Under the pieces are notes generated by a model that was given only the letters and a program-made list of their open reading frames with translations, had not been told where the DNA came from and made no database searches. From Bacteroidota bacterium (lineage in GTDB: Bacteria; Bacteroidota; Bacteroidia; JAADEI01), in assembly GCA_015490475.1 (NCBI GenBank), contig WFXT01000150.1:1-5998 (forward strand): 5,998 bases of DNA. Direction: 5' to 3'. Shown here one piece after another: positions 1-5,998 of the stretch. Position 1 is the stretch's first letter. Each line of letters opens with the position of its first letter. Both the position numbers and the translations under genes were made by a program.

Positions 1-2
1 GT

Positions 3-1259
3 ATGTGGCAATTTCCTGTTCGCCTTCCAGAGCCAGTAAACCACCCGATTTACACCACTACCCAACCAGCAGTAGGAATTTTCCAAAAAGGGTCCAAGAA
101 AATTGAGGTCTTATATTTTGTTTCAGACAGACCCGAACAAGGACACCGTGGTGGCTTGGACATCTGGTACACATATAACCTGGGTGGAACATGGTCAAAA
201 CCTAAAAACCTTGGAAAAACTATAAATACACCCAGGGATGAAATGACCCCCTGGTACGACCAAGAAACCCAAACTCTGTACTTTGCTTCTAATGGACATC
301 CCGGAATGGGAGGATTGGATATTTTCAAGTCTAAAGGAGCAGTAAATAAATGGGCACCCCCTCAAAATATTGGCTATCCCATAAATACAAGCACTGACGA
401 ATTGTACTTTATTTTGAATCCTAACAGATATAGTGGTTACTTTGTGTCCAATCGCGTTGGAGTATATGCTCTGAAAAATCCAACCTGTTGCGATGACATC
501 TGGTATTTTGAATTTGAAGCAAAGCCAGAACTAATAGCAAAAATTTATGCCTATGATGATGCAGACAGTTTAAAGAGACCCCTTGATAGTCTCACTGTTT
601 ATGTGTGGTTAATGGATTCTATAACTGGCAGAATGGCTCAAATAAAGACCCTAAAGATTGATTCAGCTGGATATATTTACTACAAGGTATTTCCAAATCA
701 GCAATACAAATTCACAGCAGAAAGAAACGGCTATTTTAAACAATCACAATGGTTAGCTACTACAACTACCAAGCTGCGAGACACTTTTACTGTCGCCATA
801 CCGCTGAAAAAACTCATTCTTAATAAACCTTATACTCTGAGGAACATCTACTATGATTTTGATAAATGGGACTTAAAGCCAGAGTCATTTCCTGTTCTTG
901 ATTCTCTTGCTATGCTTCTTAAAGAAAATCCCGAGTTGAAAGTGGAAATAAGATCCCATACTGATTCCAGAGGGTCTGATGAATATAATCTGATGCTTTC
1001 CCAGAAGCGGGCAGAATCAGTGGTCAGATACTTGGTAAGCAAAGGAATAAGTCCGGACAGACTCATAGCAAAAGGATATGGCGAAAAATATCCCATAGCA
1101 TCCAACGACACAGAAGAAGGTAGAGCTAAGAACAGAAGGACAGAATTCGTAATCATTGGAAAAATTAATATCAATTATCAGGACGAAATTTTTGAAGAAC
1201 TCGGAGAAACCAAAAGTGAGAAACCAACAGAAAACACCAACAAAAGTCAAAATCAATAA
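3..1259 (+). CDS. OmpA-family protein with PD40 propeller and CRD-like domain, PorE-like architecture (5' end missing)
   Basis: Predicted envelope protein that anchors an outer-membrane or periplasmic assembly to peptidoglycan. The 418 residues visible show PD40 (WD40-like) blades with the Bacteroidota form 'LYFxSxxxxGxGGLDIW/F' at about 37-57 and 92-110, and a last blade ending in 'CCDDIWYF' at 162-169. A beta-rich segment at about 176-270 resembles a carboxypeptidase-regulatory-like domain. The OmpA C-terminal domain spans about 279-386, starting at 'IYYDFDKWDLKP'. Its Asp321 (in SHTDSRG) and Arg336 are 15 residues apart, the spacing of the diaminopimelate-binding pair in OmpA domains. A hydrophilic tail rich in Lys, Glu and Asn follows. 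There is no signal peptide, and the frame is open to the window edge, so Met1 is probably internal and the N-terminal part (in PorE, TPR repeats) lies upstream. The order propeller-CRD-OmpA matches PorE of the type IX secretion system, but Bacteroidota carry several paralogues, so the exact role is unproven. The next gene starts 3 bp downstream. Confidence 0.9.
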   Translation: MWQFPVRLPEPVNHPIYTTTQPAVGIFQKGSKKIEVLYFVSDRPEQGHRGGLDIWYTYNLGGTWSKPKNLGKTINTPRDEMTPWYDQETQTLYFASNGHPGMGGLDIFKSKGAVNKWAPPQNIGYPINTSTDELYFILNPNRYSGYFVSNRVGVYALKNPTCCDDIWYFEFEAKPELIAKIYAYDDADSLKRPLDSLTVYVWLMDSITGRMAQIKTLKIDSAGYIYYKVFPNQQYKFTAERNGYFKQSQWLATTTTKLRDTFTVAIPLKKLILNKPYTLRNIYYDFDKWDLKPESFPVLDSLAMLLKENPELKVEIRSHTDSRGSDEYNLMLSQKRAESVVRYLVSKGISPDRLIAKGYGEKYPIASNDTEEGRAKNRRTEFVIIGKININYQDEIFEELGETKSEKPTENTNKSQNQ

Positions 1260-1262
1260 GTA

Positions 1263-1907
1263 ATGAAGATATGGAATTTGTCAACAGGCATTAAAGTTGC
1301 AGGAATTATCGTTGGTATTGGCTTAGCAGGTTTGATGTTTCAATGCAAGGAGGACCCCTGCGCAACAGTAATGTGCTTTAATGGTATTTGTGTTGATGGA
1401 ACATGCCAGTGTTTTGCTAACTATGGAGGAACCAACTGTGAATTGAGATGTGTCAATGGTCAAATAAATGGTATTGCTTGCGAATGTGACGAAGGATGGG
1501 AGGGTCCATCCTGTGAAATTCCTATTAACACACGCTTAGAGGGATTATACAAAGGCTTTGCAGTCTGCCAGTTAACAGACACAGTAACAATAGAGCGGGC
1601 GTATGTGGCGGCAGATAGGGAAAATCCTTTAGTTGTGTATATTGACGGATTTGGAGGATTTACATGTAATTTCTCTTCAATTGTAGTGCGGTTTAACCTG
1701 GAACAAAATGGTTCTGTTATAAAACTTGATGGAGAACAGGTCTTCTGCCAGAAGAAATTATATATCACAAATGGAACAGGGCGAATTGACAAGCAAAAAG
1801 GACAAATCTATATTAACTACACATATACTGACTATTCTTTCTCAGGCAATCAGGGAAGAACTGACGTTTGCGATTCTTATTTGTCCCCAATAACCACCAC
1901 TCAATAA
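1263..1907 (+). CDS. Predicted surface lipoprotein with EGF-like cysteine modules
   Basis: A 214-residue secreted protein of unknown specific function. It has a signal segment at about 8-27 (hydrophobic, Gly/Ile/Leu-rich) running into Cys28, the probable lipidated cysteine. The lipobox is loose because Gln sits at -1 instead of Ala, Gly or Ser. Directly after it comes K29-E30-D31, close to the K-(D/E)2 lipoprotein export signal that sends Bacteroidota lipoproteins to the cell surface. Cys33, 38, 43, 48, 50 and 59 form one EGF-like module (GICVDGTCQC...GGTNC), and Cys63, 73, 75 and 84 form a second, shorter one. The C-terminal part (about 92-210) alternates short beta strands and has Cys102, 135, 162 and 203. 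It resembles the small beta-barrel domain often found at the end of Bacteroidota lipoproteins; that is inference. The start codon lies 3 bp after the stop of the OmpA-family gene, so the two are probably co-transcribed. Adhesion or protein binding is plausible but not shown. Confidence 0.85.
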   Translation: MKIWNLSTGIKVAGIIVGIGLAGLMFQCKEDPCATVMCFNGICVDGTCQCFANYGGTNCELRCVNGQINGIACECDEGWEGPSCEIPINTRLEGLYKGFAVCQLTDTVTIERAYVAADRENPLVVYIDGFGGFTCNFSSIVVRFNLEQNGSVIKLDGEQVFCQKKLYITNGTGRIDKQKGQIYINYTYTDYSFSGNQGRTDVCDSYLSPITTTQ

Positions 1908-1947
1908 CAGCTGGCAAATTAGCAAATCTTTTTTCCTTCACTTTGTC

Positions 1948-1955
1948 TATGTTTG
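1948..1955 (+). promoter_or_regulatory. Candidate Bacteroidota-type -7 promoter box upstream of sucD
   Basis: The octamer TATGTTTG fits the Bacteroidota sigma-A -7 consensus TAnnTTTG exactly and lies in the 70-bp gap between the EGF lipoprotein gene and sucD. Transcription would start around 1960-1963, giving a leader of roughly 15-18 nt. I see no TTG at the expected -33 distance, only a T-rich run at 1929-1934, so this rests on one box. The position in an intergenic gap between genes of unrelated function supports it. Confidence 0.4.
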
Positions 1956-1967
1956 CATTAAGTAAAT

Positions 1968-1972
1968 AAGGA
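1968..1972 (+). promoter_or_regulatory. Shine-Dalgarno-like site of sucD
   Basis: AAGGA stands 5 nt before the sucD ATG at 1978. This is a normal spacing and the best ribosome-binding match in the window, where most other starts have weak or badly spaced ones, as is usual in Bacteroidota. It supports the chosen sucD start. Confidence 0.4.
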
Positions 1973-1977
1973 TAGGT

Positions 1978-2847
1978 ATGGCAATTTTACTTACTAAGGA
2001 GAACAAAGTCATCGTGCAAGGATTTACAGGAAAGGAAGGCACTTTCCATTCACAGCAGATGATAGAATATGGCACCAACATCGTGGGAGGAGTCACCCCT
2101 GGAAAGGGAGGCACCACTCATCTTGACAGACCTGTGTTTAACACAGTCAAGGAGGCTGTTGAAAAAACAGGGGCTGACACATCTGTTATTTTTGTGCCCC
2201 CGCCCTTTGCCGCAGACGCTATTATGGAAGCAGCAGACGCTGGGATAAAACTGATTATAGCCATCACCGAAGGGATTCCTGTACAGGATATGGTTAAAGC
2301 CAAAAAGTTCGTCAAAGAGAAAGGTGCAAGATTAATTGGTCCAAACTGTCCCGGAGTAATAACACCTGGACAGGCTAAGGCAGGCATCATGCCGGGATTC
2401 ATTCACAAACCCGGAACCGTAGGTATAGTCTCACGGTCTGGAACACTGACGTATGAAGCGGTTCATCAAGTTGGCGAGCAGGGACTAGGACAATCTACCT
2501 GCGTTGGTATAGGAGGAGACCCAATTATTGGCACCCGCATGGTTGAGGTTATTGAAATGTTCAACGAAGACCCAGACACAGAAGTTATAGTGATGATAGG
2601 AGAGATAGGAGGACAAGGAGAAATTGAGGCTGGTGAATGGATTAAGAAACATGCCAAGAAGCCTGTTGTGGCGTTTATTGCCGGAGCAACAGCACCAAAA
2701 GGAAAACGGATGGGTCATGCAGGAGCAATAATAGGTGGAAAATTAGACACTGCTCAGGCAAAAATGGAATTTTTGCGTTCCTGCGGTGTCCATGTCGTGG
2801 AAAACCCCGCTCACATAGGCATCACTGTCAAGAAAGTGTTATCATAA
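1978..2847 (+). CDS. sucD: Succinate-CoA ligase (succinyl-CoA synthetase), alpha subunit
   Basis: Cytoplasmic TCA-cycle enzyme subunit. With the beta subunit SucC it interconverts succinyl-CoA plus NDP and phosphate with succinate, CoA and NTP. At 289 residues it has full family length. The N-terminal CoA-binding Rossmann domain carries 'GFTGKEGTFH' (15-24) and 'GGVTPGKGG' (37-45). 'GPNCPGVITPG' (121-131), 'GIVSRSGTLTYE' (149-160) and 'GIGGDPIIGT' (177-186) are conserved signatures. His247 in 'GHAGAIIGG' is the phosphohistidine, and Glu209 in 'IGEIGG' belongs to the conserved stretch near the active site. All expected residues are present. ATP or GTP preference is set by SucC, which is not in this window; separate sucC and sucD genes are common in Bacteroidota. 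The gene has its own candidate promoter and ribosome-binding site. It is followed after 51 bp by pheT, with no obvious terminator, so some read-through is possible. Confidence 0.97.
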   Translation: MAILLTKENKVIVQGFTGKEGTFHSQQMIEYGTNIVGGVTPGKGGTTHLDRPVFNTVKEAVEKTGADTSVIFVPPPFAADAIMEAADAGIKLIIAITEGIPVQDMVKAKKFVKEKGARLIGPNCPGVITPGQAKAGIMPGFIHKPGTVGIVSRSGTLTYEAVHQVGEQGLGQSTCVGIGGDPIIGTRMVEVIEMFNEDPDTEVIVMIGEIGGQGEIEAGEWIKKHAKKPVVAFIAGATAPKGKRMGHAGAIIGGKLDTAQAKMEFLRSCGVHVVENPAHIGITVKKVLS

Positions 2848-2884
2848 AGTAACAGAATACATTCCGAGCAATCTATAGTAATAG

Positions 2885-2901
2885 CATAAGCAGGGCTTAT
2901 G
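2885..2901 (+). promoter_or_regulatory. Inverted repeat (possible hairpin) enclosing the pheT start codon
   Basis: CATAAGC-AGG-GCTTATG is a perfect 7-bp inverted repeat with a 3-nt spacer. The right arm ends with the pheT ATG (2899-2901). In mRNA the start codon would lie in the stem, and the AGG that could act as a weak ribosome-binding site would be the loop. It could limit pheT initiation, be a DNA-binding palindrome, or be chance. A 7-bp repeat is not rare in 6 kb; only the position makes it notable. Confidence 0.35.
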
Positions 2902-5301
2902 AAAGTGTTATGGAGTTGGCTCAAAGAGTTATTACCAGCGTTAGAGGAAGTTTCTGTTGAAGAGGCTTGTGAAGCATTAAGCAAACAGGGTATAGAGGTA
3001 GCAGGCATTAAAACACCTGAATTCAGCATCGGAGAAAAAATATTGGTAGGAAAAATTGTTCATATTGAACCTTTGACAGAAAAACTCAAAGTGGCAAAAA
3101 TTGAGATCAACTATTCAACATTCACAGCGGTTAGTGGAGCCCCCAATTTGAAGGCAGGTGTTAAAGTTGCCGTCGCTCTACCGGGAAGTTCTTTCATAGA
3201 TAAAAATGGTGACTTAGTTGTTGCAGAGCAACGAACCATTAAGGGAGTTCCTTCAGAGGCTGTCTTACTTTCAGAACGAGAAGTTGGAATAAGCGACGAC
3301 CACAGTGGAATATGGATTCTTCCTGATGAACTGGACACAGGATTTAACCTAAGCGAGTTACTTAGAACATGGCAAAATGATTATATTATTGACCTTGAAA
3401 TTACGCCTAATCGTGGTGATGCCCTTTCTCATCTGGGCATAGCGAGAGAATTAAAGGCATGGCTCATATATCATAAACAAATAAAAGATGCTCAAATTGT
3501 TCAACCGCCAATAGCAGAAGCAGGGAAAGAACCCATTTCAGTAAACATTGAAATTGAAGACTCAGAGGGATGTCCACGATATACTGCCATTGAAGTAAAG
3601 GGAGTTAACATTGGTCCTTCGCCAATGTATATTCAAAGAAAACTCAGGTTATTAGATTTCAACGTCATAAACAACGTGGTTGACTCTGCCAATTACGTCA
3701 TGCTTGAAATTGGACATCCACTTCACACATTTGACAGAAAAGAAATAAACGATGATTTAATAAAAGTCAGAAGGGCACGACAAGGAGAATCTTTTAGAGC
3801 CCTGAACGATAACGTTTATGCCCTAACGAACCAGGACCTTGTGATAGCAGATGGCAAAAGAGCTTTGGCACTTGCAGGAATAATAGGAGCCATTGACACA
3901 GGAGTTGGCTTGGACACAACAGAAATTGTATTAGAAAGTGCGTGGTTCAAGCCTGAACGAATAAGCAGAACCAGAAGAAGATTGGGCTTAGATACTGATG
4001 CAGCATACAGATTTGAGAGAGGAGCAGACATTTCAATAACAGAATTTGCTGCCCGCCGATTCCTTAATGTACTTGGCTCTTATGAATTTGTCTCTGCAAT
4101 ACAAGATGTGTATGCATCCCGAAAACATCCTAAACAGGTTTTCGTTTCCTTTGATTATTTAAATAAGATAACTGGAGGCTTTTTAAAGAAAGAAGAAGCC
4201 CGCCAACTACTTGAATTAATGGATATCAATGTTGATGAAGGAGAAGAGGGATTCCACTGCACAGTGCCCTTATACAAATATGATGTTACAAGACCAGCAG
4301 ATATTATTGAAGAAATAGTAAGACTTTATGGAATGGACAACATTGAGGTTCCAGAAACAATGAATATTCAACTGGTTGATAGTTTTGAAGATGAAAAATT
4401 TTTTGAGTTCAGGAATTCCATAATTAATCGCTTCATATCCTATGGTTTTCAAGAAGTGCAAACCCTTTCTTTCGTTGAGAAGGAGTGGGTCATTGATTTC
4501 TTTGATGCTTCCCAATTAGTTGAAGTTCACTCATCAACGATAGGTTCACGAAGTGTTCTGAGACCAACCCTGATGTTTTCTCTTACAGAAGTGGTTGGCA
4601 GAAACAGGTCTAATAATGTTAGGATAAACCAATATGTGGAAATAGGTAAAACCTACAATAGAAACATTAATGCCTTTAATGAACAATGGGTATGTGCCCT
4701 TATCAGCCACGAACTGGAACCATTAAAGCACTGGAATGACCCCACCAGAGCAAGCAATTACTGGAAATTATCTGCCCATATTGAAAAGTTTTTGTACCAC
4801 AACAATTTGATAGGACATTGGCAACCTATAGACATTCCATGGCTTGAATGTGCCAGACAATTAATTATTGATGATATTCCTTTTGCATTAATGGGAGCAA
4901 TCCCTTATAAAGTGAGAAAACAATTTGGAATAAAGGAACACGTGTTTTACGGAGAAATTTTCATTGAGCCACTATGGAAAAAACTATCAGCACAAAAGCA
5001 CACTACTGGTTTGTCTGCCATCAATGAAAATCAAAAGTTAATCTGGCATGACATATCCTTCATTATCCCTGAAGGAGTTCCTTTCGGTCAGTTCTATAGC
5101 CAATTCCTGACATCCTGCCACAGTAAACTAAAACCCATTTATATCAGCCTTATTGATGTTTATACGGGAGAAAATATCGGCAAAGGAAATGTTTCATATA
5201 CACTCAGGATTGCATCTACTTCACAGCAACAAATAGATGCCTTAAAAAACTGTATTGCAGAACTTATTGTTAAATCATTTAGAGGAACACTGAGAGGATG
5301 A
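2899..5301 (+). CDS. pheT: Phenylalanine-tRNA ligase, beta subunit
   Basis: Cytoplasmic enzyme subunit that, as an alpha2-beta2 tetramer with PheS, charges tRNA-Phe and edits Tyr-tRNA-Phe. The 800-residue length is typical. The N-terminus 'MKVLWSWLKELLP' matches the usual 'MKISxxWLKEYL' type and supports the start. Domains in order: EMAP/OB-fold tRNA-binding domain (about 40-155), B3/B4 editing domain (about 212-385), B5 (about 408-478), catalytic-like core (about 490-690) and FDX-ACB anticodon-binding domain (about 710-798). By hand alignment with Thermus PheT from memory, the editing-site residues Asn265, His276 (in HPLHTFD), Gly327, Glu346, Thr366 and Ala368 are kept. The Thr usually before that Asn is Ala264. 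The FDX-ACB domain keeps 'DVYTGENIGKGNVSYTLR' but seems to lack about four or five residues where 'RTLT/E' normally occurs. pheS is not adjacent, as often in Bacteroidota. The stop overlaps the next start as ATGA. Confidence 0.97.
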   Translation: MKVLWSWLKELLPALEEVSVEEACEALSKQGIEVAGIKTPEFSIGEKILVGKIVHIEPLTEKLKVAKIEINYSTFTAVSGAPNLKAGVKVAVALPGSSFIDKNGDLVVAEQRTIKGVPSEAVLLSEREVGISDDHSGIWILPDELDTGFNLSELLRTWQNDYIIDLEITPNRGDALSHLGIARELKAWLIYHKQIKDAQIVQPPIAEAGKEPISVNIEIEDSEGCPRYTAIEVKGVNIGPSPMYIQRKLRLLDFNVINNVVDSANYVMLEIGHPLHTFDRKEINDDLIKVRRARQGESFRALNDNVYALTNQDLVIADGKRALALAGIIGAIDTGVGLDTTEIVLESAWFKPERISRTRRRLGLDTDAAYRFERGADISITEFAARRFLNVLGSYEFVSAIQDVYASRKHPKQVFVSFDYLNKITGGFLKKEEARQLLELMDINVDEGEEGFHCTVPLYKYDVTRPADIIEEIVRLYGMDNIEVPETMNIQLVDSFEDEKFFEFRNSIINRFISYGFQEVQTLSFVEKEWVIDFFDASQLVEVHSSTIGSRSVLRPTLMFSLTEVVGRNRSNNVRINQYVEIGKTYNRNINAFNEQWVCALISHELEPLKHWNDPTRASNYWKLSAHIEKFLYHNNLIGHWQPIDIPWLECARQLIIDDIPFALMGAIPYKVRKQFGIKEHVFYGEIFIEPLWKKLSAQKHTTGLSAINENQKLIWHDISFIIPEGVPFGQFYSQFLTSCHSKLKPIYISLIDVYTGENIGKGNVSYTLRIASTSQQQIDALKNCIAELIVKSFRGTLRG

Positions 5302-5567
5302 AACCAGAAGACTACTCTCAACAATTACAGACCTTAAAGGCAGAATGGGAGAGCATAAAGCAACAGTTAGTGGAGGACTACGAAGACCTGAAATATCTAC
5401 GCAAAAGAGTGAAAGAACTGGACAAAAACATGTGGTTGCTCATAACTGGAAAACGCTTCAGTTCCGAAGAAAAAAAAGCAGTGATATTGAAAGTCAATTC
5501 ATACATTGCTCTAATCAGAGAAATTAGAAAAATAATTCAGAAACAAATTTCTGGAGAAGATGGATAA
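5298..5567 (+). CDS. Small coiled-coil protein of unknown function between pheT and zapA
   Basis: An 89-residue cytoplasmic protein that I do not recognise by sequence. It has no signal peptide or membrane segment. Residues about 4-42 form a charged heptad-like helix likely to be a coiled coil, a short turn with 'LLITGKRFSSEEK' (47-59) follows, and a second amphipathic helix covers about 57-84. Its ATG overlaps the pheT stop by 4 bp (ATGA), and its own end overlaps the zapA-like gene by 8 bp, so its translation is probably coupled to both. The context suggests a cell-division accessory that may bind ZapA; small coiled-coil partners of ZapA are known elsewhere (ZapB in Escherichia coli, ZauP in Caulobacter). 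This is inference from position and shape only. The overlapping gene layout and matching strand support it as a real gene. Confidence 0.75.
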   Translation: MKPEDYSQQLQTLKAEWESIKQQLVEDYEDLKYLRKRVKELDKNMWLLITGKRFSSEEKKAVILKVNSYIALIREIRKIIQKQISGEDG

Positions 5568-5847
5568 GCAAAACAAAATGGTAAAGGTTAGCGTAACAAT
5601 AGATGGTCTATCAGTTGATGTACAGGTTCCTGAATCGTCTGTTGAAGCCATACAAAAAACTGCTACGAATATAGACCAACAGGTAAAAGAGTTGAAAGCA
5701 CAATATGGTCTTAACACAGACCAAGCCCTTATACTCATTGCAGTAAAAACACACTTAGAGAAAGAAGAATTAGAGAAAAATCTTGAGGAATATGTTAATT
5801 TTGTGAAATCAATAATTGGAGACATAAAAAAAGTTGTTAATGAATAA
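5560..5847 (+). CDS. zapA: ZapA-like cell division protein
   Basis: A small cytoplasmic protein of 95 residues, the usual ZapA size. ZapA proteins bind and bundle FtsZ filaments at the Z-ring. The sequence has the family layout: an N-terminal beta hairpin (about 8-24, 'VKVSVTIDGLSVDVQVP'), a helix with the typical 'A-x-x-I-x-x-x-V-x-E' pattern (about 26-48), 'YGLNTDQALILIAVKTHLE' (49-67) corresponding to the dimerising helix, and a long C-terminal coiled-coil helix to about 93. The start at 5560 overlaps the previous gene by 8 bp and has GGAGA at 5553-5557, closer than usual to the ATG. A start at 5578 (Met7) would also keep the whole domain. The pheT-zapA neighbourhood supports the call, as Bacillus subtilis has pheS-pheT-rnhC-zapA. 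The call rests on motif pattern and context, not on a database match. Confidence 0.8.
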   Translation: MDKQNKMVKVSVTIDGLSVDVQVPESSVEAIQKTATNIDQQVKELKAQYGLNTDQALILIAVKTHLEKEELEKNLEEYVNFVKSIIGDIKKVVNE

Positions 5848-5998
5848 CCGCTTTTTGATGACAAAATGGTTTAAGTTCTTTTTGGTATTCCTGATTAACT
5901 ATATAGCAATATCGCAGGACAGCAAATCAATAATAGAAGGCTTGGGAACAATTGATGCATTTTATTCAGCACGTGGAGATACTGGATATGTAACATAC
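5840..5998 (+). CDS. Exported protein of unknown function (3' end missing)
   Basis: The first 53 codons of a gene that runs off the window with its frame open. The N-terminus reads as a Sec signal peptide: Lys9 and Lys12 before a hydrophobic stretch (about 13-24, 'FFLVFLINYIAI'), then a likely cleavage site at AIS|QD (25/26), with Gln at +1 as is common in Bacteroidota. The mature part begins 'QDSKSIIEGLGTIDAFYSA', which I do not recognise. The start at 5840 overlaps the ZapA-like gene by 8 bp, like the junction before it. The ATG at 5858 (Met7) is an alternative that gives a shorter signal peptide and an 10-bp gap after zapA. Either way it is probably co-transcribed with pheT and zapA. Many Bacteroidota have rny (ribonuclease Y) after zapA; this N-terminus ends its hydrophobic part with a cleavage-like site and lacks the coiled coil expected of RNase Y. 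Confidence 0.75.
   Translation, partial: MNNRFLMTKWFKFFLVFLINYIAISQDSKSIIEGLGTIDAFYSARGDTGYVTY

Noticed and set aside
851..1174. Long open frame (107 codons) on the minus strand opposite the OmpA domain.
   Set aside because: It is fully antisense to a domain with conserved motifs and shows no recognisable protein features of its own.
1493..1512. Inverted repeat AGGATGG / CCATCCT with a 6-nt spacer inside the EGF lipoprotein gene.
   Set aside because: It lies in the middle of the coding region for 'GWEGPSC' and has no T run after it. Codon use explains it, and no terminator or regulatory role is suggested.
1908..1940. T-rich run TTTTTT at 1929-1934 after the EGF lipoprotein gene as an intrinsic terminator.
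   Set aside because: No GC-rich stem precedes it; upstream there is only a short direct repeat of GCAAAT, so termination is not supported.
5345..5527. Second plus-strand open frame of 60 codons inside the small coiled-coil gene.
   Set aside because: It is out of frame with the gene that is coupled to both neighbours, and its product is basic and low in structure, typical of a shifted frame.
5511..5864. Open frame of 117 codons on the minus strand opposite the ZapA-like gene.
   Set aside because: The plus strand has a ZapA-like protein in an overlapping gene chain. The antisense product is Ser/Phe/Thr-rich, as expected for the reverse of a Lys/Glu-rich gene.
1..5998. CRISPR arrays, tRNA or rRNA genes, insertion sequences, attachment sites, defence genes.
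   Set aside because: I read the window for regular repeats, terminal inverted repeats, transposase or nuclease motifs and tRNA-like arms and found none. The window is almost completely filled by ordinary genes.

Overview
The window looks like chromosomal DNA from a member of the Bacteroidota. The evidence is a PD40-propeller/OmpA protein of the PorE-like type, an EGF-type lipoprotein whose mature N-terminus matches the Bacteroidota surface-export signal, a sequence fitting the Bacteroidota -7 promoter box (TAnnTTTG), mostly weak Shine-Dalgarno sequences, and sucD and pheT standing without sucC and pheS. Base composition is moderately AT-rich and looks even throughout. I see no sign of a mobile element. 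All genes lie on the + strand.

Region 1 (1-1907) holds two envelope genes 3 bp apart. The first is the 3' part of an outer-membrane/periplasmic protein with beta-propeller blades, a probable carboxypeptidase-regulatory-like (CRD) domain and a C-terminal peptidoglycan-binding OmpA domain, the order described for the type IX secretion protein PorE. The second is a predicted lipoprotein with EGF-like cysteine modules and a beta-rich C-terminal domain.

Region 2 (1908-2847) is a 70-bp gap with a candidate promoter, followed by sucD, the alpha subunit of succinyl-CoA synthetase (TCA cycle). No sucC lies next to it.

Region 3 (2848-5998) starts with a 51-bp gap whose end forms a perfect 7-bp inverted repeat taking in the pheT start codon. 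It continues with pheT (phenylalanyl-tRNA synthetase beta subunit), a small coiled-coil protein, a ZapA-like cell-division protein and the first 53 codons of an exported protein that runs off the window. These four genes overlap by 4, 8 and 8 bp, so they are probably one translationally coupled operon joining translation and cell division. A pheT-zapA neighbourhood is also known in Bacillus subtilis.

Most of the window is core housekeeping DNA. I found no clear new system. The points most worth a second look are the small coiled-coil gene before zapA, the surface-export motif on the EGF lipoprotein encoded beside a PorE-like protein, and the inverted repeat over the pheT start.
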